A stretch of DNA of 64,000 nt from Ophthalmolycus amberensis (lineage: Eukaryota; Chordata; Actinopteri; Perciformes; Zoarcidae): NCBI GenBank assembly GCA_024529925.1, contig JAFEUB010000786.1, positions 62,001 through 126,000 of the forward strand, given 5' to 3'. The notes beneath the pieces are model-generated. The model worked only from the letters and a program-made list of their open reading frames with translations. It was not told the origin of the DNA and did no database searches. This document shows, in pieces, positions 23,165 through 35,700 of the stretch (position 1 is the stretch's first letter; the number at the start of each line of letters is the position of its first letter). Both the position numbers and the translations under genes were made by a program.

Positions 23165-25350
23165 GATAAGATAAAATAAGATAATCCTTTATTAGTCCCT
23201 CAGTGGGGAAATTACAGGATTACAGCAGCATTGCTCACAAGTAATAAAATAAAATAAAGATAAAAATCAAGTAATATAATAAACTAAACAGTAAACAGTA
23301 GAACAGTAATAAAATAAGACAGTAAGAAGAGTATTAGATATACTAAATATGCCAGTATATACAGAATATACAGAATATACAGGCGGATCAGGTAAATACT
23401 TAAAAAACGTATTGGATATTGCACGGATTAGATGAGATATTGCACCAGGTGAATGAATTAAAGTGTTCAGTGTGTGCAAAGTGTTCATGTTCAAGTGTTA
23501 GTGGTCCACCGAGAGCAGTTTGTTGTGCAGCCTGACAGCAGCGGGGAGAAAGGAATGGCGGTACCTCTCCCTCAGACACCGGGGGTGAATCAGCCGGTGA
23601 CTGAAGGAGCTGTGCAGAGCTGCCAGAGTGTGCTGCATGGGGTGGGAGGCGTGGCTCATCAGGGATGAGAGCTTCGCCATCATCCTCCTGTCTCCCACCA
23701 CCTCCACAGTATCCAGTGGACATCCCAGCACGCTGCTGGCCTTCCTCACCAGTTTGTCCAGTCTCCTCCTGTCAGCTGCCGCGATGCTGCTGTTCCAGAA
23801 GACCACTCCATAGAAGATGGCTGATGCCACCACGGAGTCGAAGAAGGTCTTCAGGAGTGCTCCCTGCACCCCAAAAGACCTCAGTCTCCTCAGCAGAAAG
23901 AGTCTGCTCTGTCCTTTTTTATAAAGAGCGTGAGCGTGGTCAGTCCAGTCCAGTTTATTGTTCAAGTGAACACCCAGGTACTTATACGACTTCACGACCT
24001 CAATGTCCAGTCCCTGGATGCTCACCGGTGTCGGAGGAGGGCGTTTGCCCCGGCGGAAGTCCACCACCAGCTCCTTGGTCTTGCTGGAGTTGATGTGGAG
24101 GCGGTTCCGCTGGCACCATCCTAAAAAGTCCTGGTTTAGTTCCCTGTATTCTCTGTCATCATCGGCGGAGATGAGGCCGACAATTGCAGAGTCGTCAGAG
24201 AACTTTTGCAGGTGGCAGTTTGCAGAGTTATGTTTGAAGTCCGAGGTGTAAATGGAGAAGAGGAATGGAGCTAGAACGGTTCCCTGTGGGGCCCCTGTGC
24301 TGCAGGACACCCGATCTGACTCACACTCCCGTATCCGCACATACTGTGGACGGTTGGTGAGGTAGTCCAGGATCCATGCAGTGAGGTGGTGGTCCACCCC
24401 GGTCTGCTCCAGCTTGTCCCTCAGAAGCAAAGGCTGGATGGTGTTGAAGGCACTGGAGAAGTCGTAGAACATGACTCTCACAGTGCTTCCAGCCTTTTCC
24501 AGGTGAGAGAGGCATCTCTGCAGCAGGAAGATGACGGCGTCATCCACCCCGATGCCGGACTGGTAGGCGAACTGAAGTGGGTCCAGGGATGAACTCACCA
24601 GAGGGCGGAGATGGGCAAGGACCAGCCTCTCCAGGGTCTTCATCAGGTGGGATGTCAACGCCACCGGCCTGTAGCTGTTGAGGTCCTTGGGCCGCGGGTT
24701 CTTTGGTACCGGTACCACGCAGGATGTCTTCCATAGCTGTGGTACTTTCCCCAGCCTCAAGCTCAAGTTGAATACGTGCTCCGCTATCCCGCACAGCTGG
24801 TCTGCGCAGGATTTGAGGAGCCTTGAGCTGATGCCGTCTGGACCCGTGGCCTTCCTCGCCTTGATCCTCCTCAGTTCATTCCTCACTTGGTTGAGGGACA
24901 CTCTGGGGGGTGGGGTGCTGTGTGTTGGAGTGGGGGTGGGTTGCTGGTCGTAGGGTGCTGGGTGTGAGAGGTGTGGAGGGGAGCCGAGTGCTGTGGGAAG
25001 GGGGGAGGTGGAGGCGGGGTAATGATCCACAGTGGATGCAGATGATGGGGGTTGCAGCAGCAGGGAGGACTGGGTGGGGGGAGGGGTGGGTGGCTGGTCA
25101 AATCTGTTAAAAAATAAGTTCAGCTCATTCACCCACTTATGGTCCCCCTCAGGCTGTTGGTTGGGCCCCTTGAACCCAGAAATCGCCTTGAGGCCCTTCC
25201 AGACCCCGGCGGTGTTATTCTGCTGCAGCTGGTCCTCCATCTTCATCCTGTAGACATCTTTCCCCTCCCTGATCTTCGTCCGCAGCTCCCTCTGCACAGT
25301 CCTCAGCTCCTCTTTGTTGCCAGATCTAAAAACCCTCTTCTACCCTTTCA
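23165..25350 (-). mobile_element. 5'-truncated LINE of the L2/Rex (CR1-group) type
   Basis: A long - strand frame (stop near 23498, open to about 25345) of some 600 residues encodes a reverse transcriptase. Landmarks are DFSSAFNTIQ, STGAPQGTVLAPF, FSDDSAI in place of the usual F/YADD box, VVDFRRGK and SYKYLGV, followed by the C-terminal thumb region. The endonuclease domain is missing, so it is 5' truncated. The 3' end has the tail cctttattagtccctcagtg (read on +) and short ATAAGATA-type repeats at 23163-23185, as in fish L2-like elements. The frame is open to the end, so insertion is fairly recent. Exact clade (L2 versus Rex1) is not settled. Confidence 0.85.
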
Positions 25351-26129
25351 TGGTATTCTCTGAAGTATTTTAGTGAAGAACTAACAATTTACATATCTTA
25401 TTGGTTCAGCGGATATTTGGTTATAAACCAAAGTTTTTGAACGAATGACCAACGGTAGCAGTTATAGTGAGGAGAACATGATGATGCTTTTTCCAAATTT
25501 CACAGCAATCCATCAAATAGTAATTTAGTTATTTTACTGAAAACCAATAATGCCAGCCTCATGGTGGTGCTAGAGGAAAAGTCAGGGGATCATCAAAGTC
25601 GGTAGGATTCATCCTCTGGGGACCATGAATATCTGTATAAAAATTCCCAGCAATCCATCTAATAGTAGTTGAGATATTTCAGTCTGGATCAAAGTGTTGG
25701 GCCGACTAACTTTACCATCCATGGAGCCACACAGCGTGACTAAAATCAGCTTGACAACCTGTGTCATTTTGCTGAAATAGAAGTGTGCGTAGGAAGTTAA
25801 AATCAAATACAAAAATAAAATAAAAAATACTTTCCATGGCGCTCTCTTGGAAGGGTGAAGGGAAAAGAAACGTTACCACACCCAGGAAATTCCAGCATGT
25901 CCTTTATTTGAGCTCTCAGTGAATTATCACTGACCAACCATCTGCCAGTTTGTTTACTCTGTTTCCATGGTCACGCACAAAAGCTCAGGGGCCCACCTCA
26001 GCTCCAGCGAAACTATCAAAGCTCACCACACCCGTATCAACTTATTTTGACACATGGATGAATGCCTAACTGTTTATGAATGTTTTTGGCGTGTTTAAAT
26101 AGCCATCTCTGCCATGGAGATCCCTGTCT

Positions 26130-26165
<36 letters not shown>

Positions 26166-26370
26166 AGAGTAAATGTTTACCTGGATGAGCTGCCCAACTT
26201 GCCTCGCCTTTTCCCTCGCTCACTGACGCAACGGCACACACACAAACACAGAGTGAAACCTTGTTTTATAGAGGTGAATGAAACTGTATCCTAGAAGGTG
26301 AGTCACAGTCATCTTTATATGCCAATGTCTGCCTGGTACCATACTGGCCCAAATATAACATTATATATAT
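25350..26370. repeat. Gene-free stretch with dispersed repeat D and a CA microsatellite
   Basis: About 25575-25745 is a copy of dispersed repeat D (ttcatcctctggggaccatg ... gagatatttcagtctggatc), shared with 39.5 and 41.9 kb. A (CA)n tract runs from about 26131 to 26163. No gene is supported. Confidence 0.55.
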
Positions 26371-26374
26371 ATAT

Positions 26375-27104
26375 TAGTGCTGGGCAACAATTACAATTTT
26401 TTTGCGATTAATCGCATTGTTATGCGCAAAATTCAATAATGAATTCAAAAGTAGTGTATTGCGCACTTTTATTTTAAAAGTACTGCTATATGAACAAAAG
26501 TCCAATAACATTTGGTTTACAAACACTTTAAACAAATAAGGTGCTTTTTAACAGCAGTATTCCCTTTACACAGTAGCAGTTAAAATACAGTTATAATGAT
26601 TCTGATAATAGATATTCAGCTGGAGTTTTTTTTTGAATGTTTGTTAAATTCTCAGTAGCGATAACTAAATGTTATGTTTATTATACATATTCCAAACAAA
26701 AACACTTTAAAAACTCAAAAAAATTTTTTTTTAATGAATCATTTCTTTTTTGCTTTTTTTGGTATTTTGGTCAGACACATATGCAACGCTGATTACCGTA
26801 ATATGTGTGGTATTTGTTATAAATGTAAGTTGGTACATAGAGGGTGATAAGAAGCTGTACATGCAGGGACTTAGGACCCAGGGGAATGTAGGTGAAGGAA
26901 ACAGGAAGAGACGGAAGTGACGCCACACAAACACAGCTGTTCACTGGCCGGCCAGTTCTGCCGGCCGGTTCCGCCGGTTCTGGTGTTAAAAATGTCCGCT
27001 TAATAATAAAAAAATTAACTGCGTTGAAGTGCGATAAAATAATTGTCGCCGTTAATTAATTAATGCTTTAACGCAACAATAACGCGTTAACTTGCCCAGC
27101 ACTA
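26375..27104. mobile_element. hAT-type element with TAGTGCTGGGCAA termini
   Basis: TAGTGCTGGGCAA at the left and TTGCCCAGCACTA at the right are perfect inverted repeats of a 730-bp element. It is flanked by ATATATAT on both sides; this fits an 8-bp duplication but is weak evidence inside an AT repeat. The interior includes gcgattaatcgca and, near 26800-26940, a segment that recurs in reverse at about 51085-51250. No intact transposase. Confidence 0.7.
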
Positions 27105-27109
27105 ATATA

Positions 27110-30055
27110 TATATAGATATATATATCTATATATATATATACATATATATTCTGGATTTGAAATACTTAAAAAAATATCTGAATTGAAATGTTTTATGAG
27201 GTAGGCAACGCAGCCAACACGTTTGTTAGACCAATATCGGCAACCTCTGGAGCTGAGAAATAATGCCATTATAAAGTTGGGCATAACAAAGGTTGTGGTC
27301 GCTCTGAGTGACAGTGTTATAATTTATGAAATTCATGAGTTATGAAATTACATCAGACTTCTGAGAATAAAGACTTAATTGTGAGTTCACAGAATTGGAA
27401 AAAACATTGTTTGACTTCTTACAATACTTGTATCAACATATAAAGTCAGATATCTGACCTAAAGCTGTTCTGCTGCTCTTAAGGTTTCATTCTTTTACAG
27501 TTTTCGAAACCTTTTAATGGAAATCTCACTGACGTCCTAGCAGTGAGTCATTTAAACTCCGAGCGACATCAAGCTAATGGTGATCCAGAAGTTCCCAAAG
27601 ATACCAAATATGTCACAAAACCTCATGGAAACATTGATAAAATGATGCACAAGATATTTATCCATATTTTACATTTTACATAATGATGCAGCCACTTTTT
27701 TTCCATACACATAACATTTATAAATCATTTGCCCCAAAATAGAAGTTATTTATCCGTCAATGTAATTCTGTATGTGGGCTAAATCTTAAACTGTTATTTA
27801 GTGACACTCGCCAGCAATCTTTGGAGATGAATATTACTCTGCTAATCACGCCCATACAATTCTAAAATAGAATCAAATAGAATCGAGTGAAGCTAACCCC
27901 ATACCTTCAGACTGCAGTGCCATCAGTAAAGTTTGGCGAGTAACACTCTTATTTTAAATAGACATGATGCGTGCATGTGCTGGCAATGGTAGTGTTCAAA
28001 TATATTCGAAAAAACAGCTTGCATCAAAATCAGATTTTTAAAAAGACGTTAAAACCACAGATATAACAAATACATTTTGGGGATTTATACCTATCTAGCT
28101 ATAAGCCATGTTGGAGCGACGTCAACGTATCAGGGTTGGTTCGCTTCCAGCTGTGTCAGACAGTCAACACTTTAGCTTAAAAAAGTAAGATATTGTTTAA
28201 AAATTAAATCATTGTGCCTGACATTAGTCCGTGATGGCTGTAATATTTTTTCTAATTAGCCCCCAATGTGATGCCTTTTCGGCAGTTGATAAGGAAAAAA
28301 ATTGCAGTGACAGTTAACAGTGTAAAGCATATTGTAATAAAAAACAAAGAAGAAAATCCTAAAACAGGAGGCCCACAGGAAAAGCTTCAAGACACTAAAT
28401 AAATGGTGCTGAGGACATACGGTGGTCAGTCGCAGCTGTTTTGGGGGATAAACGGACAACGGGAAAGTGTAGTATAATACCAGGGCTTCCCTGCCCAAAC
28501 CGGCCGGTGCAGACGCCGCCAGCAGCCAACCGTGTCAGCAGAGCGTTATTCTGAAAACCAGGCCTGTCGGAGAGGAAAAAACAATTGGTGCCACAACATG
28601 GAACCAAGGGCTGAAATGCTAACAAAATGCCCGTAACTAGCTTGCTAAAAACATCAGATTTCAGCATCTGAAATGATTATTTTAGCACCCTATGTCTACC
28701 GGGGGTGCAGCTGATAACTACAATGATGATGGGACAAGTTAGCAGGGTTTTAGCAAGCCAATGTAGTTCACTAAGGCACCTGCAACCATAATAGTGCGTA
28801 GCTTTCTGATTTATCCGCATTCAGGTCTAACAGCTTAGCTTAATTTACAGATGTCAGTCTTAAACTGACATTTAGACAAATTGCTTGCTGCACATGTCAG
28901 AACACTGAATGTCAGAATCCCAGTTTTCCCATTCTTCCCGCTAATGCCTCACTTCTCTCTTCCTCAAGGCTCTGTTTTTTGGCACCTTATAAAAACTTAG
29001 TTCTGGGTTCTTCACCCTGTTATAGTGCATCCCACCACACGGCAGCTTCTGGGCATTTTTCAGTTGTTTGCTAGCAGAAGAAAGTGACTATAGGAGGCAC
29101 CTTCACGCAATACAAAGTCAATGTAAAGTGATGAATTGTGGACGGGACCTAAATACTCCAACGCTGCAGTGTCGTTGTCTGTTACGGCGACAGTTTGTCA
29201 ACGACTTTAACCTTGTAAAACTCATTTTTGCATCCAGGAGTAACACAATAGTGGCCTCCCTTTTGTTCTCTTCAGTCCTGTGGCTTCTCCGTTTCTGTAG
29301 TTCACTGTTCCTACTTGTTGTACCAGTTGAACTGAGCCTGGATATAACGGAGCTTCTTACATTTCTGTTCATTTAGATAAAGCTTGAAATCTAATTATCT
29401 TGTAGTTATGGCCTTTTCTTTTCTTATTCCCGATTTCACTATGTGCTGCAGAGCCCTGTGTCTCCCTGTGTTTGTGTAAAACTATCTTACCCTCTTTGTC
29501 CACAGTCTGTTCGAGGCTCCTTTGTCCTGAAGTTGGGCCATCTCATTATGTTCAAGACTTTCTTTGTATTTGCGTCAGGAGATAACCTCCAAGTTCCTTT
29601 GAAATTCCCAAAATAGATCAGACCTGACACTCCCAGTACACATGTGCAGCAGCACGTCGTCTACCCATTCACAAAGGTTTGGGTATCACTGCACTGACAA
29701 AGACATGGCAGGTCTATAGCAACACAATGGTTGGTTAGTTTTATGCGGGTAGTGTAATGACAGTAGAGGGCAAATCTGTCTTTGGGAGTAAGACGATTAA
29801 TCTTGTCAAACACAGGCAATATAAATTCTGCTTGTCACACACACACACTTAAAGAGTTTCCAGCCTCCCATGCTTTTGTGTTGCCCACATGATTCTCTGA
29901 ATTGCTCGCTGATGTCAGAGATAGAGCTTCCCTCAGGGTTATTCTCGTCTGTTGAATCTGTGTTAAAAGGCCGAGGTGTTTGTGTGAGCCGGTGACCGAG
30001 GTATGGGACGCGTCCACAGATGGGAATGTAAACACAAAAGAATCAGGCAGAGACG
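27110..30055. other. Intergenic between the LINE region and areg, no gene seen
   Basis: Begins with an AT dinucleotide-rich tract. It then holds moderately repetitive sequence without splice-supported coding frames. A short (CA)n lies near 29838-29848. Confidence 0.4.
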
Positions 30056-30059
30056 CATG

Positions 30060-30353
30060 AATAAATAACACTGAGACACTTTATTGGTGATCAAATTCCA
30101 TCCCTTTTCCAGAGCGAGATGAGGAGTGTTTCTCTGACCTATAACAACAGCAGTGCAATAAATAAAACCGAAACAGACATCGTAGCAATAGTCCAACATA
30201 CAAACATACTCACACGGTCGTTAGCAATAAATAATCACACTAAATAAATTAAATTCTAACAAGTTGTGTCTAATGAAGCAGTCTATTCACTCTACTGCTT
30301 TCTCAGGTCCTCAGACTCCTCTGGTCCGCTTCGTCTTTGAGTCGTGCAGCCGG
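30060..30353 (-). other. areg: Probable non-coding terminal exon (3' UTR) of areg
   Basis: On the - strand, TGTCCCCAG at 30354-30362 forms an acceptor before 30353, and an AATAAA polyadenylation signal lies at 30085-30080. The coding exon ending at the areg stop (32786) is followed by a donor at 32768 (ACGAG then GTAGGT), so a spliced 3'-UTR exon here fits. Mammalian AREG also has a last exon that is entirely 3' UTR. Linkage of the two exons is inference. Confidence 0.55.
30080..30085 (-). terminator. Polyadenylation signal, probably of areg
   Basis: AATAAA on the - strand, in the proposed 3'-UTR exon. Cleavage would be expected near 30060. Confidence 0.5.
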
Positions 30354-32785
30354 CTGGGGACAGATGGAGAGAAATCAAAGGTCAATAAATATGTGGAAAG
30401 TAGCGACAACGAGCATTTTATGAAAAAGCAAAACTATTTTGGAAGATATCAAAACTGCTCTTTAAAAGGAAGATGAGGTGACAGATATATTGCCAATCCT
30501 TTTTATCTGTAGATTTAGTTTACACACTCGTTGGTTGCTTCGTTAAAGATTGTCAGTACAGTTTTTAAAGCCGTAGATTTATTTTATGCCATTACAGCAT
30601 CTTACAAATGATTGTGAGTCCCTGGTTTCACTTTGACCTTCTTTACTCGCCATGGTTTGATTATTAACATTCTGGGTGTGTTACTTCTCCTAATAAGATC
30701 AAACACTCTGGTGAAACTGTTTAACGTGTTTACCACCTGTCAAATTCTCTGACCACTCCTTCCTTGTCATTGTCCCGTCAGACTTTGTTGTAGCAATGTC
30801 GCCGTCTCTAGCGTAACTAAATATTTTTCCACATTAATAAAAAAAGCGAAAGGAATTCATGCTCATGAAGTTGGTGAGGACGTATGTGAGGATGTAACTT
30901 ACGGCATTTTTTGAGTCAACAAAGTTACAAGTTAAAAGTTCATGCAGCTGTGAAGTGAATCTGCTATACAGGTTTCAGCTAACGCTTCAATCTTCACTGT
31001 ATGTGTGAGGCAGACTTGCTTTTCTCAGGGTGGACACTGAGTGACGCGCAGGCCCGTGAGGAGAATGCTGCACGGCCACATTGTTTGTCTCGAGGCTAAA
31101 ATTTCTGTGTGAACACGTGGTGCCTTTGTGTGTGCATGAGGTCAGGCATTAGTTCCCTCTGCACCTATCACGTTTTTTTCCCATCCGAATTAACACATAT
31201 GTTCCCTCAGCCTGATGTTCCCTGATCATCATCCTTGGCACATCTTAAAATCTGTCTATAACGTATTGAGATATCACACCAACAATATCCAATATAGAGA
31301 GACGGTCTGGCACTAACTGCCTTTGTTGGTTGGGTTGATTGGGTTTACGGATGAGGAGTGAGATTGGTTAGGGTGAGAATATCAGGGTAAGCTAATCAGA
31401 GGCAGAGTAGGACGGGTCGTGTCTTTACCATAGTAAGAGAAAAAGATCATGACTGGGAAGCTCTGATGATGTCATTCTGCATAATAATTAGCCATGTGCT
31501 GTGCATGTGTGTTTGATGTAGACTATATTTTGAGCAACGGACGTTTGTTTTCAGGATAACAAGGTTGTCGGATGAAAAGGATTTCGGTCCAATGGGACAT
31601 TTTTCCGACTATTGGGGATTTAGCATCATGGGCCGTTGGAACAACGTCATGGCACCGGAGGAGGTACTGTTCTCAGGGAACATATTGTTGAGGGAACATA
31701 GACACGCAAATAAGTGGAGTGATTAAGCTGTTACATCAGCGTCATCGCGTGTCGAGTCAGTGTGTCAGTAGTGTTATTGTTTTGACGCACAGGTGAATGT
31801 GTACGATCTGAGCCAATGGTTTTTCTTTACGCTGGTATGCGCCGGTGCAGCGACGGGACAGGCCGTGACATCCCCCGAGCTAATCCCGGCTGATTCCTCC
31901 AGTGGGGATTCCTCTCTGCGTGATGCAACCCGCTGTGTTCAATAACAACAACAACAGGCGTACAGGATCTTCCGTCACTCTCTGAGCCCACTCTTTCCTG
32001 TTTGGCTTAAGGCTCACGTGAGCAGAGCGGCCCGACACCGCCCTCCGAGGACTTAAGCAAGACTTTTGGAAGAAATAAATCACCAACATATACACCGTTG
32101 CACGACCTTCTTACAGCATCACAGTATGTTTGCGGAAATGGCATTAACACAGCATCAGCTTGGGGAATTGGTTTGGGTTTTCATTTGGACTCCCAGCAAT
32201 TGACTGCTTGCTGAAAAAGACTTGTTAGCATGTGATTAAACAAAATGACGAAACGTTAGCTCATAGATTTATTTTAGAGCTCTTTTCTTTTTCAATGCTT
32301 CCGTTTCAGACCACACCGGCAGCACACACAGAGCACAGTCAGGAGAACTCGGAGTATCTTATTACAAATACAGGGCTTTGGAGAAAGAAACAAGGAGATA
32401 TTTTGAATAGACTACATTGACTGAAATGTTCAATATATGTATGTTAAAAACGTCACCAGTGTTCATTGACAAAAATGATATTAATTGTTACGGTTTTCTT
32501 CGATTAAGATAAGACTAAGATGCCCAGACTTTTAGAAAGACAGGATGAGGTTGAATAAATATGCTAAAAACTAACAAGGACATTTGACATGTGCTGGATT
32601 AGGACATGGACATGACTAGATTGGACCATCACTATTTAGTGAGATGTAAATTAAAGTTTTCAAGTTTAGGGGTGTTGAGATGATTTATGAATGGCATGTT
32701 GTCAGAATTGAATTGATGCAGTATTAATTGTTGAGCTGTAAAGAAGTTAAAACCTCGGTGAAACCTACCTCGTAACTTGACGCCC

Positions 32786-35700
32786 TCACACCACAACGTC
32801 CCCGGTGGGTTTCTGTAGCTTCTCCTGCTCTGTCCCAGTTCCCAGGTAGGATGCCAGGAAGTTTTTATGTGACCTGTAACTACAAAAGATGTTCAACGTG
32901 AGCATAAAAGCCGATTGTAGTTCATGTGATTATCAGGCGATCACAGTTAAGTTATATTGAAGTTCGGAGTCAGTTACATGGCTCTGATCCTGTCTGAACA
33001 AATGAAGTTCAAGGTGTTTTTTTTACAGCACAATACATTGTTATACAAGTTTGATACTCTGTTTTGGTCAGAAATTAAATTAGAGGTAGTTTCAATCTCC
33101 GAGAATGAAGTTCTACTTTCTCTCAGCCTCCCCTCCGAAGTACTTTGGCTACTTGTGGCTGTAAAACAGTGGACTTTGACTTTGACCCACATTCCGATGA
33201 TAGATGTAATTTGATCTATTGATAAGGAACTGTGGTTATACATTAAATGACTAGTCACTCCATTGCAGTAAGCAAGAAATGGCAGTTGAATGAGTAACAC
33301 ATCCATCCACGTAACAATTTAGGGGTGGAAATGAAAAGTCTACAATAAAAAGTAAGAATGAGACGTGAAGGCTGTCGAAGTCTTTGAGTCCAGCTTAAGA
33401 AGGTGGTGAGCAATACCTGTCTAGTGTGGGCGTGTTTGGGCGTGTTTATGTGCTTTTTGATGTGTCAGTGCGTTCGAGTGCCAAGAAGTGTTCCTGGGCA
33501 GGATGTGTGGATTGTGTTATGTAGAGATTTGCGGGTTGTGGATGGTTGCCCTCATGCATTTTTGCTTCAGTGTCAATAATCCAAAACAAATATTTAAAGA
33601 AATCAGAGAAGAAAAAGAGGGTTGCATTCTGTATATTGTCATCAGGTTCATATGTTGTGAGTTTTGAGTTAAACGTTTGAACAATTTAAAATGTTATACA
33701 CAGAGATGATGCTTTATACAAAAGTGCTGAGACAGTCAAAGCATGTGTAATAATGTAAGTCAATGGTCTCACTTGTTTGGACACATTTATCACGTGTCTC
33801 TACATTTATGGACATTGAAGTATCATTTTGGGAAACTGGGTTAATCTAGAAAGTCTTAGCTGTCGATCTTAATGATCGTATCATTTTGGAGTCTTTTTGA
33901 TTTCGATGAAAAATGTTTTATACATGTACAAAAATGGGAAATGAGCTGAGGAAAATGGGAAATGTTTCTTGGAGAAGCTGAAAAATAGATCAACAATTAA
34001 ATGGCTTTCCCAAAAAAGGAAATAAGATGATCTAGTAAAAGATAAATAGAAGCGTCAAATTTAAATTTATTAAACTGATGGTAGGTCAAGGAAAAGCAAA
34101 ATGCGTTATAATTCATCTTATGCTATGATTTTTTAACTATTAATATTATTCATTGATGTACTTGTCCGTGTACAGTGTTTGGGGCTCCATATGATTTCCC
34201 TCTGTATCTCCCAGTTCCTATTTTGGCAAAATCCCCATGTGTAGCCACAACAATGCTAATCACTGCCACCTTTATTAGCTTGAGCAGGGTTCAGACTACC
34301 TTTGAGATGCACTTAAAGTAGCTACTGGCCTTCATACACCTACCATCGAGGAGACCGTATCAGTTTTACCGCTTGATCCCTCACTGGATTCCCACCCACC
34401 GACACTCATTTCCCTTCTGAAAGTTTTAATGTGAAAATGCGTGTCTGCGCGTCTGCACGTGGCCGTGAGACACCTGTGTACTCACTGGGCGCAAGTCATG
34501 AGCAGGATGGCGGTGCAGCTGATGACCGACAGGACCACAGCGATGATCACTAAGACCGTCTGTACCAACTCGGTGTTGTTGATCTGGTCCGACTGGGTCT
34601 GAATTGTCAGAGACTGGATCCCACAGCGCTCCCCGTCGTAGCCCTTCATACATCTGCAGAGCGGAGAGTTAACAGAACCGACTGATCAGCCACAGAGGAG
34701 ACGTGACATCAGATATTGAACTAAAAGACGTTTGAAGGAGGTTTAAACTTGTTCACACCGATAAGATGCACATCAGGAAATGGAACTGTATCTCTCATTA
34801 TTAATTGGAAATTGAAATATGAATTGGGTCATGTAATTTCTATTCTTTCTATTCATACTCACATGCACACTGGCTCCTGTAGGCCCTCTATGTACTTGCA
34901 GTAACCGTGGATGCAGTAGCTCAGGTGGGTGGAGGTGCAGGGATCCTCTGTGGTGCTGAGAGTCGATGTGTATCCGTTGGTGTAGAACATGTGCTCGGGG
35001 CTGAGAGGCGTCGTGCTTTTGCTCCTGTGCCTGTTCTTCTTCTTGCCTTTGCCTTTCCTTTTCCTCTTCCCATCTTTACCGGGATGTGGTTCTGTGGCAG
35101 GAGATTTAGTTTCAACTTAAGAGGACTTTGACTGAAGGTCCTGAATTTCTTTAAACCAAAAACCTTTTCATTATCATTACGTTATCATAGACAACATTTT
35201 TCAAACCAAAGATGAGTCAAGAGAAAGAATTCAAGAAAATGATTATATGATTTCAAAAGCCATAACAGAAAACGGCATGTCATTGATAGAAAGCGAAAGC
35301 CAAATTATGCACGGTATTTCATACATCAATTGCATTCATCATTGACTTGTGTACTGTATTCAAATACTACTGAAAGAGGGGAAACATTATCTTTTATTTT
35401 GTACTTTCCCTCCCCTTTCTGGTCGACCTTTGTTTGAAGAAAAAAAAATGTCAGTAGTCAACGGCGAAAGAGAAAATATTTTTTTATCCTGTTGAATTGT
35501 GCCATAAATTACACATGTTTGTAAATTTAAGTAGTTTTGAATTCAAGAAAGTCAAAAAAAATGTTGTCAAACCGTTGAAGTGTAAGACTTACACTTCAGT
35601 AAGAAAAATATCGTAATTAGAAAAAACTACCCAAAGGTTGCAACGTCATGACTTTCTCTCTCGCTAAAGCTACGATGTTTGTGTGTTACGTACCAGGATG

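Noticed and set aside
23498..25297. A 600-codon open frame as a host gene
   Set aside because: It is a LINE reverse transcriptase with LINE 3' tail features.
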